Origin: Argentina anserina
Taxonomy: Eukaryota > Streptophyta > Magnoliopsida > Rosales > Rosaceae
NCBI RefSeq assembly: GCF_933775445.1
Contig: NW_026089526.1
Span: forward strand, 62,001 to 126,000
Direction: 5' to 3'
Length of the DNA stretch: 64,000 nt
How positions within the stretch are numbered: position 1 is the stretch's first letter; the number at the start of each line of letters is the position of its first letter. Below, piece by piece: positions 55,346 to 64,000 of the stretch. The position numbers and the translations under genes were made by a program. Under the pieces are notes generated by a model, which saw nothing but the letters and a program-made list of their open reading frames with translations, had not been told where the DNA came from and did not search any database.

Positions 55346-56574
55346 CAGAAGGCCTTACAGAAAGATACTCAAACGAGAAATGAAAAGATACACAATTGGA
55401 ATAGTAAAGATACGCAAACGATGTAAAGATACTCAGTTTGAAAGAAACACACTCCCACACTTGCAAAACTCTCAAATTCAATAGAAACTCGCATCAGAAA
55501 GCCTTACAAAAAGATACTCAAACGAGAAATGAAAAGATACACAATTGGAATCGTAAAGATACGCAAACGATGTAAAGATACTCAGTTTGAAAGAAACACA
55601 CTCCCACACTTGCAAAACTCTCAAATACAATAGAAACTCGCATCAGAAGCCTTACAGAAAGATACTCAAACGAGAAATGAAAAGATACACAATTGGAATG
55701 GTAAAGATACGCAAACGATGTAAAGATACACAATTGGAATAGTAAAGATACCCAAACGATGTAAAGATACACAATTGGAATAGTAAATATACGCAAACGA
55801 TGTAAAGATACTCAGTTTGAAAGAAACACACTCCCACACTTGCAAAACTCTCAAATTCAATAGAAACTCGCATCAGAAAGCCTTACAGAAAAGATACTCA
55901 AACGAGAAATGAAAAGATACACAATTGGAATCGTAAAGATACGCAAACGATGTAAAGATACTCAGTTTGAAAGAAACACACTCCCACACTTGCAAAACTC
56001 TTAAATACAATAGAAACTCGCATCAGAAGCCTTACAGAAAGATACTCAAACGAGAAATGAAAAGATACACAATTGGAATGGTAAAGATACGCAAACGATG
56101 TAAAGATACACAATTGGAATGGTAAAGATACGCAAACGATGTAAAGATACACAATTGGAATAGTAAATATACGCAAACGATGTAAAGATACTCAGTTTGA
56201 AAGAAACACACTCCCACACTTGCAAAACTCTCAAATTCAATAGAAACTCGCATCCGAAAGCCTTACAGAAAGATACTCAAACGAGAAATGAAAAGATACA
56301 CAATTGGAATAGTAAAGATACGCAAACGATGTAAAGATACACAATTGGAATAGTAAAGATACGCAAACGATGTAAAGATACTCAGTTTGAAAGAAACACA
56401 CTCCCACACTTGCAAAACTCTCAAATTCAATAGAAACTCGCATCACAAAGCCTTACAAAAAAGATACTCAAACGAGAAATGAAAAGATACACAATTGGAA
56501 TCGTAAAGATACGCAAACGATGTAAAGATACTCAGTTTGAAAGAAACACACTCCCACACTGGCAAAACTCTTAA

Positions 56575-59040
56575 ATACAATAGAAACTTGCATCAGAAGC
56601 CTTACAGAAAGATACTCAAACGAGAAATGAAAAGATACACAATTGGAATGGTAAAGATACGCAAACGATGTAAAGATACACAATTGGAATAGTAAAGATA
56701 CGCAAACGATGTAAAGATACACAATTGGAATAGTAAATATACGCAAACGATGTAAAGATACTCAGTTTGAAAGAAACACACTCCCACACTTGCAAAACTC
56801 TCAAATTCAATAGAAACTCGCATACGAAAGCCTTACAGAAAGATACTCAAACGAGAAATGAAAAGATACACAATTGGAATAGTAAAGATACGCAAACGAT
56901 GTAAAGATACACAATTGGAATAGTAAAGATACGCAAACGATGTAAAGATACTCAGTTTGAAAGAAACACACTCCCACACTTGCAAAACTCTCAAATTCAA
57001 TAGAAACTCGCATCAGAAAGCCTTACAAAAAGATACACAAACGAGAAATGAAAAGATACACAATTGGAATCGTAAAGATACGCAAACGATGTAAAGAGAC
57101 TCAGTTTGAAAGAAACACACTCCCACACTTGCAAAACTCTCAAATACAATAGAAACTCGCATCAGAAGCCTTACAGAAAGATACTCAAACGAGAAATGAA
57201 AAGATACACAATTGGAATGGTAAAGATACGCAAACGATGTAAAGATACACAATTGGAATAGTAAAGATACGCAAACGATGTCAAGATATACAATTGGAAT
57301 AGTAAATATACGCAAACGATGTAAAGATACTCAGTTTGAAAGAAACACACTCCCACACTTGCAAAACTCTCAAATACAATAGAAACTCGCATCAGATGCG
57401 TTACAGAAAGATACTCAAACGAGAAATGAAAAGATACACAATTGGAATAGTACAGATACGCAAACGATGTAAAGATACACAATTGGAATAGTAAAGATAC
57501 GCAAACGATGTAAAGATACTCAGTTTAAAAGAAACACACTCCCACACTTGCAAAACTCTCAAATACAATAGAAACTCACATCAGAAGCCTTACAGAAAGA
57601 TACTCAAACGAGAAATGAAAAGATACACAATTGGAACAGTAAAGATACGCAAACGATGTAAAGATACACAATTGGAATAGTAAAGATACGCAAACGATGT
57701 AAAGATACTCAGTTTGAAAGAAACACACTCCCACACTTGCAAAACTCTCAAATTCAAAAGAAACTCGCATCCGAAAGCCTTATAGAAAGATACTCAAACG
57801 AGAAATGAAAAGATACACAATTAGAATAGTAAAGATACGCAAACGATGTAAAGATACTCAGTTTGAAAGAAACACACTCCCACACTTGCAAAACTCTCAA
57901 ATACAATAGAAACTCGCATCAGAAGCCTTACAGAAAGATACTCAAACGAGAAATGAAAAGATACACAATTAGAATAGTAAAGATACGCAAACGATGTAAA
58001 GATACTCAGTTTGAAAGAAACACACTCCCACACTTGGAAAACTCTCAAATACAATAGAAACTCGCATCCGAAAGCCTTACAGAAAGATACTCAAACGAGA
58101 AATGAAAAGATACACAATTAGAATAGTAAAGATACGCAAACGATGTAAAGAAACTCAGTTTGAAAGAAACACACTCCCACACTTGGAAAACTCTCAAATA
58201 CAATAGAAACTCGCATCCGAAAGCCTTACAGAAAGATACTCAAACGAGAAATGAAAAGATACACAATTAGAATAGTAAAGATACACAAACGATGTAAAGA
58301 TACTCAGTTTGAAAGAAACACACTCCCACACTTGGAAAACTCTCAAATACAATAGAAACTCGCATCCGAAAGCCTTACAGAAAGATACTCAAACAAGAAA
58401 TGAAAAGATACACAATTAGAATAGTAAAGATACGCAAACGATGTAAAGATACTCAGTTTGAAAGAAACACACTCCCACACTTGCAAAACTCTCAAATACA
58501 ATAGAAACTCGCATCAGAAGCGTTACAGAAAGATACTCAAACGAGAAATGAAAAGATACACAATTGGAATAGTAAAGATACGCAAACGATGTAAAGATAC
58601 TCAGTTTGAAAGAAACACACTCCCACACTGGCAAAACTCTCAAATACAATAGAAACTCGCATCAGAAGCGTTACAGAAAGATACTCAAACGAGAAATGAA
58701 AAGATACACAATTGGAATAGTAAAGATACGCAAACGATGTAAAAATAAACAATTGGAATAGTAAAGATACGCAAACGATGTAAAGATACTGAGTTTGAAA
58801 GAAACACACTCCCACACTTGCAAAACTCTCAAATACAATAGAAACTCGCATCAGAAGCGTTACAGAAAGATACTCAAACGAGAAATGAAAAGATACACAA
58901 TTGGAACAGTAAAGATACGCAAACGATGTAAAGATACACAATTGGAATAGTAAAGATACGCAAACGATGTAAAGATACTCAGTTTGAAAGAAACACACTC
59001 CCACACTTGCAAAACTCTCAAATACAATAGAAACTCGCAT
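56575..59040 (+). repeat. HOR-3695, right copy
   Basis: All the linked variants of the left copy occur at +3695 (for example GAAACTCAG at 58150 and GGAACAG at 58903). One difference is GGAACAG near 57634 where the left copy has GGAATAGTGAAG near 53939. The match ends where the left copy has AGAAGGCC and this one AGAAGCC. Confidence 0.88.
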
Positions 59041-59895
59041 CAGAAGCCTTACAGAAAGATACTCAAACGAGAAATGAAAAGATACACAATTGGAACAGTA
59101 AAGATACGCAAACGATGTAAAGATACACAATTGGAATAGTAAAGATACGCAAACGATGTACAGATACTCAGTTTGAAAGAAACACACTCCCACACTTGCA
59201 AAACTCTCAAATACAATAGAAACTCGCATCAGAAGCCTTACAGAAAGATACTCAAACGAGAAATGAAAAGATACACAATTGGAATAGTAAAGATACGCAA
59301 ACGATGTAAAGATACACAATTGGAATAGTAAAGATACGCAAACGATGTAAAGATACTCAGTTTGAAAGAAACACATTCCCACACTTGCAAAACTCTCAAA
59401 TTCAATAGAAACTCGCATCCGAAAGCCTTACAGAAAGATACTCAAACGAGAAATGAAAAGATACACAATTGGAATAGTAAAGATACGCAAACGATGTAAA
59501 GATACACAATTGGAATAGTAAAGATACGCAAACGATGTAAAGATACTCAGTTTGAAAGAAACACACTCCCACACTTGCAAAACTCTCAAATACAATAGAA
59601 ACTCGCATCAGAAGCGTTACAGAAAGATACTCAAACGAGAAATGAAAAGATACACAGTTGGAATAGTACAGATACGCAAACGATGTAAAGATACACAATT
59701 GGAATAGTAACGATACGCAAACGATGTAAAGATACTCCGTTTGAAAGAAACACACTCCCACACTTGCAAAACTCTCAAATTCAATAGAAACTCGCATCAG
59801 AAGCCTTACAGAAAGATACTCAAACGAGAAATGAAAAGATACACAATTGGAATAGTAAAGATACGCAAACGATGTAAAGATACACAATTGGAATA
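58566..59895 (+). repeat. HOR-3934 block, left copy
   Basis: About 1.33 kb recurs at 62500-63829. It includes CACTGGCAAAAC (58626), the AAATAAAC second A (58741), GGAACAG modules (58903, 59093), the ACACATTCCC monomer (about 59371) and the four-variant marker monomer (about 59654). The copies part at AGTAAAG (59896) versus AGTAACG. Confidence 0.87.
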
Positions 59896-62499
59896 GTAAA
59901 GATACGCAAACGATGTAAAGATACTGAGTTTGAAAGAAACACACTCCCACACTTGCAAAACTCTGAAATTCAATAAAAACTCGCATCAGAAGCCTTACAG
60001 AAAGATACTCAAACGAGAAATGAAAAGATACACAATTGGAATAGTAAAGATACGCAAACGATGTAAAAATAAACAATTGGAATAGTAAAGATACGCAAAC
60101 GATGTAAAGATACTGAGTTTGAAAGAAACACACTCCCACACTTGCAAAACTCTGAAATTCAATAAAAACTCGCATCAGAAGCCTTACAGAAAGATACTCA
60201 AACGAGAAATGAAAAGATACACAATTGGAATGGTAAAGATACGCAAACGATGTAAAGATACACAATTGGAATAGTAAAGATACGCAAACGATGTAAAGAT
60301 ACACAATTGGAATAGTAAATATACGCAAACGATGTAAAGATACTCAGTTTGAAAGAAACACACTCCCACACTTGCAAAACTCTCAAATTCAATAGAAACT
60401 CGCATCCGAAAGCCTTACAGAAAGATACTCAAACGAGAAATGAAAAGATACACAATTGGAATAATAAAGATACGCAAACGATGTAAAGATACACAATTGG
60501 AATAGTAAAGATACGCAAACGATGTAAAGATACTCAGTTTGAAAGAAACACACTCCCACACTTGCAAAACTCTCAAATTCAATAGAAACTCGCATCAGAA
60601 AGCCTTACAGAAAGATACTCAAACGAGAAATGAAAAGATACACAATTGGAACAGTAAAGATACGCAAACGATGTAAAGATACACAATTGGAATAGTAAAG
60701 ATACGCAAACGATGTACAGATACTCAGTTTGAAAGAAACACACTCCCACACTTGCAAAACTCTCAAATTCAATAGAAACTCGCATTTGAAAGCCTTACAG
60801 AAAGATACTCAAACGAGAAATGAAAAGATACACAATTGGAATAGTAAAGATACGCAAACGATGTAAAGATACACAATTGGAATAGTAAAGATACGCAAAC
60901 GATGTAAAGATACTCAGTTTGAAAGAAACACACTCCCACACTTGCAAAACTCTCAAATACAATAGAAACTCGCATCATAAGCGTTACAGAAAGATACTCA
61001 AACGAGAAATGAAAAGATACACAGTTGGAATAGGACAGATACGCAAACGATGTAAAGATACACAATTGGAATAGTAACGATACGCAAACGATGTAAAGAT
61101 ACTCCGTTTGAAAGAAACACACTCCCACACTTGCAAAACTCTCAAATTCAATAGAAACTCGCATCAGAAGCCTTACAGAAAGATACTTAAACGAGAAATG
61201 AAAAGATACACAATTGGAATAGTAAAGATACGCAAACGATGTAAAGATACACAATTGGAATAGTAAAGATACGCAAACGATGTAAAGATACTGAGTTTGA
61301 AAGAAACACACTCCCACACTTGCAAAACTCTGAAATTCAATAAAAACTCGCATCAGAAGCCTTACAGAAAGATACTCAAACGAGAAATGAAAAGATACAC
61401 AATTGGAATCGTAAAGATACGCAAACGATGTAAAGATACTGAGTTTGAAAGAAACACACTCCCACACTTGCAAAACTCTCAAATACAATAGAAACTCGCA
61501 TCAGAAGCCTTACAGAAAGATACTCAAACGAGAAATGAAAAGATACACAATTGGAATAGTAAAGATACGCAAACGATGTAAAGATAAACAATTGGAATAG
61601 TAAAGATACGCAAACGATGTAAAGATACTGAGTTTGAAAGAAACACACTCCCACACTTGCAAAACTCTCAAATACAATAGAAACTCGCATCAGAAGCGTT
61701 ACAGAAAGATACTCAAACGAGAAATGAAAAGATAGACAATTGGAATAGTAAAGATACGCAAACGATGTAAACATACACAATTGGAATAGTAAAGATACGC
61801 AAACGATGTAAAGATACTCAGTTTGAAAGAAAAACACTCCCACACTTGCAAAACTCTCAAATTCAATAGAAACTCGCATCCGAAAGCCTTACAGAAAGAT
61901 ACTCAAACGGGAAATGAAAAGATACACAATTGGAAAAGTAAAGATACGCAAATGATGTAAAGATACACAATTGGAATAGTAAAGATACGCAAACGATGTA
62001 AAGATACACAATTGGAATAGTAAAGATACGCAAACGATGTAAAGATACTCAGTTTGAAAGAAACACACTCCCACACTTGCAAAACAATCAAATTCAATAG
62101 AAACTCGCATCAGAAGCCTTACAGAAAGATACTCAAACGAGAAATGAAAAGATACACAATTGGAATAGTAAAGATACGCAAACGATGTAAAGATACACAA
62201 TTGGAATAGTAAAGATACGCAAACGATGTAAAGATACTCAGTTTGAAAGAAACACACTCCCACACTTGCAAAACTCTCAAATTCAAAAGAAACTCGCATC
62301 CGAAAGCCTTATAGAAAGATACTCAAATGAGAAATGAAAAGATACACAATTAGAATAGTAAAGATACGCAAACGATGTAAAGATACTCAGTTTGAAAGAA
62401 ACACACTCCCACACTTGCAAAACTCTCAAATACAATAGAAACTCGCATCAGAAGCCTTACAGAAAGATACTCAAACGAGAAATGAAAAGATACACAATT

Positions 62500-63829
62500 A
62501 GAATAGTAAAGATACGCAAACGATGTAAAGATACTCAGTTTGAAAGAAACACACTCCCACACTGGCAAAACTCTCAAATACAATAGAAACTCGCATCAGA
62601 AGCGTTACAGAAAGATACTCAAACGAGAAATGAAAAGATACACAATTGGAATAGTAAAGATACGCAAACGATGTAAAAATAAACAATTGGAATAGTAAAG
62701 ATACGCAAACGATGTAAAGATACTGAGTTTGAAAGAAACACACTCCCACACTTGCAAAACTCTCAAATACAATAGAAACTCGCATCAGAAGCGTTACAGA
62801 AAGATACTCAAACGAGAAATGAAAAGATACACAATTGGAACAGTAAAGATACGCAAACGATGTAAAGATACACAATTGGAATAGTAAAGATACGCAAACG
62901 ATGTAAAGATACTCAGTTTGAAAGAAACACACTCCCACACTTGCAAAACTCTCAAATACAATAGAAACTCGCATCAGAAGCCTTACAGAAAGATACTCAA
63001 ACGAGAAATGAAAAGATACACAATTGGAACAGTAAAGATACGCAAACGATGTAAAGATACACAATTGGAATAGTAAAGATACGCAAACGATTTACAGATA
63101 CTCAGTTTGAAAGAAACACACTCCCACACTCGCAAAACTCTCAAATACAATAGAAACTCGCATCAGAAGCCTTACAGAAAGATACTCAAACGAGAAATGA
63201 AAAGATACACAATTGGAATAGTAAAGATACGCAAACGATGTAAAGATACACAATTGGAATAGTAAAGATACGCAAACGATGTAAAGATACTCAGTTTGAA
63301 AGAAACACATTCCCACACTTGCAAAACTCTCAAATTCAATAGAAACTCGCATCCGAAAGCCTTACAGAAAGATACTCAAACGAGAAATGAAAAGATACAC
63401 AATTGGAATAGTAAAGATACGCAAACGATGTAAAGATACACAATTGGAATAGTAAAGATACGCAAACGATGTAAAGATACTCAGTTTGAAAGAAACACAC
63501 TCCCACACTTGCAAAACTCTCAAATACAATAGAAACTCGCATCAGAAGCGTTACAGAAAGATACTCAAACGAGAAATGAAAAGATACACAGTTGGAATAG
63601 TACAGATACGCAAACGATGTAAAGATACACAATTGGAATAGTAACGATACGCAAACGATGTAAAGATACTCCGTTTGAAAGAAACACACTCCCACACTTG
63701 CAAAACTCTCAAATTCAATAGAAACTCGCATCAGAAGCCTTACAGAAAGATACTCAAACGAGAAATGAAAAGATACACAATTGGAATAGTAAAGATACGC
63801 AAACGATGTAAAGATACACAATTGGAATA
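62500..63829 (+). repeat. HOR-3934 block, right copy
   Basis: This copy has two private changes, GATTTACAG near 63090 and CACTCGCAAAAC near 63127. It ends in a fresh local duplication: the AGTAACG, ACTCCGTTTG piece at about 63642 occurs again 189 bases later at about 63831. Confidence 0.87.
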
Positions 63830-64000
63830 GTAACGATACGCAAACGATGTAAAGATACTCCGTTTGAAAGAAACACACTCCCACACTTGCAAAACTCTCA
63901 AATTCAATAGAAACTCGCATCAGAAGCCTTACAGAAAGATACTCAAACGAGAAATGAAAAGATACACAATTAGAATAGTAAAGATACGCAAACGATGTAA

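Larger units (their letters stand above)
1..64000 (+). repeat. Satellite DNA array filling the whole window
   Basis: Every stretch I read is a variant of one monomer, always in the same orientation, with no insertion of unrelated sequence and no inverted copy. Strand '+' here means the A-rich strand on which the monomer is described. Monomers are 148/149, 189/190 or 230-232 bases long, depending on whether a 41-base module occurs once, twice or three times. The array enters and leaves the window without a junction. Known satellites of this length with higher-order structure are usually centromeric or pericentromeric heterochromatin in eukaryotes; that assignment is inferred from architecture only. 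I do not recognise the family. No stretch above 300 bases contains anything other than this repeat. Confidence 0.99.
53631..64000 (+). repeat. Array segment with 3.7-3.9 kb HORs
   Basis: Three related passages start with the TTCAAAAGAAAC, CCTTATAG monomer at about 54058, 57753 and 62282. The first two are 3695 apart. The third is shifted because four monomers (595 bases) are missing after it. The segment mixes one- and two-A monomers with blocks of three-A monomers copied from the 42-53 kb region (about 55518-56250 equals about 45455-46190 at +10063). The array leaves the window inside an A module at 64000. Confidence 0.9.

Noticed and set aside
59402..60328. Minus-strand open frames of 308 codons here and 293 codons at 58537-59418
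   Set aside because: Same repeat arithmetic. They begin and end within ordinary monomers and have no distinct upstream or downstream sequence.
1..64000. Telomeric repeats, rDNA, retroelement or viral remnants
   Set aside because: No TTAGGG- or TTTAGGG-type runs, no long terminal repeats and no reverse-transcriptase or integrase-like frames. All sequence is accounted for by the satellite monomer.
1..64000. Prokaryotic origin or phage, suggested by dense short open frames
   Set aside because: There are no ribosome-binding-site patterns, no diverse genes and no operon structure. A 64 kb homogeneous satellite with HORs is a eukaryotic feature.

Overview
The whole 64 kb window is one uninterrupted satellite DNA array. 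I find no gene, RNA gene, transposon, CRISPR array or single-copy sequence. The array runs off both ends, so neither flank is visible. Every copy I read is head-to-tail in the same orientation. By hand count the 149-base consensus is about 35% G+C. It is strongly strand-biased, with roughly 46% A and 19% T on the given strand.

The monomer is modular. A 107/108-base part (B) is followed by one, two or three copies of a 41-base part (A), giving monomers of 148/149, 189/190 and 230-232 bases. The 41-mer is itself two GATAC-headed blocks of 22 and 19 bases. Two more GATAC blocks bracket B, so the satellite seems to have grown from a sub-repeat of about 20 bases.

Above the monomer lies a patchwork of higher-order repeats (HORs), recognisable because rare point variants and indels recur at fixed offsets. 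About 0-3.4 kb is a mixed segment. About 3.4-6.7 kb holds three copies of a 1095-base six-monomer HOR. About 5.6-17.3 kb holds two copies of a 4823-base HOR, the second enlarged by an internal 2041-base tandem duplication. About 17.3-24.4 kb holds two unequal copies of a 3.5-4.1 kb HOR with a nested 594-base four-monomer block. About 24.4-42.5 kb is a mosaic with its own diagnostic variants. About 42.6-53.6 kb is rich in three-A monomers and holds a HOR of about 3060 bases and a 1899-base ten-monomer HOR. About 53.6-64 kb holds HORs of 3.7-3.9 kb.

This architecture is typical of a eukaryotic centromeric, pericentromeric or other heterochromatic satellite. I do not recognise the family and cannot name the species. 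CpG is not depleted in the consensus (4 observed, about 4.4 expected), which argues weakly against a heavily methylated vertebrate genome.

The many open reading frames, up to about 400 codons on the minus strand, follow from the repeat arithmetic. The 41-mer has no stop in any minus-strand frame, and 189 is divisible by 3. They are not annotated as genes. Coordinates of HOR boundaries are read by eye; they are ambiguous wherever adjacent monomers are identical.
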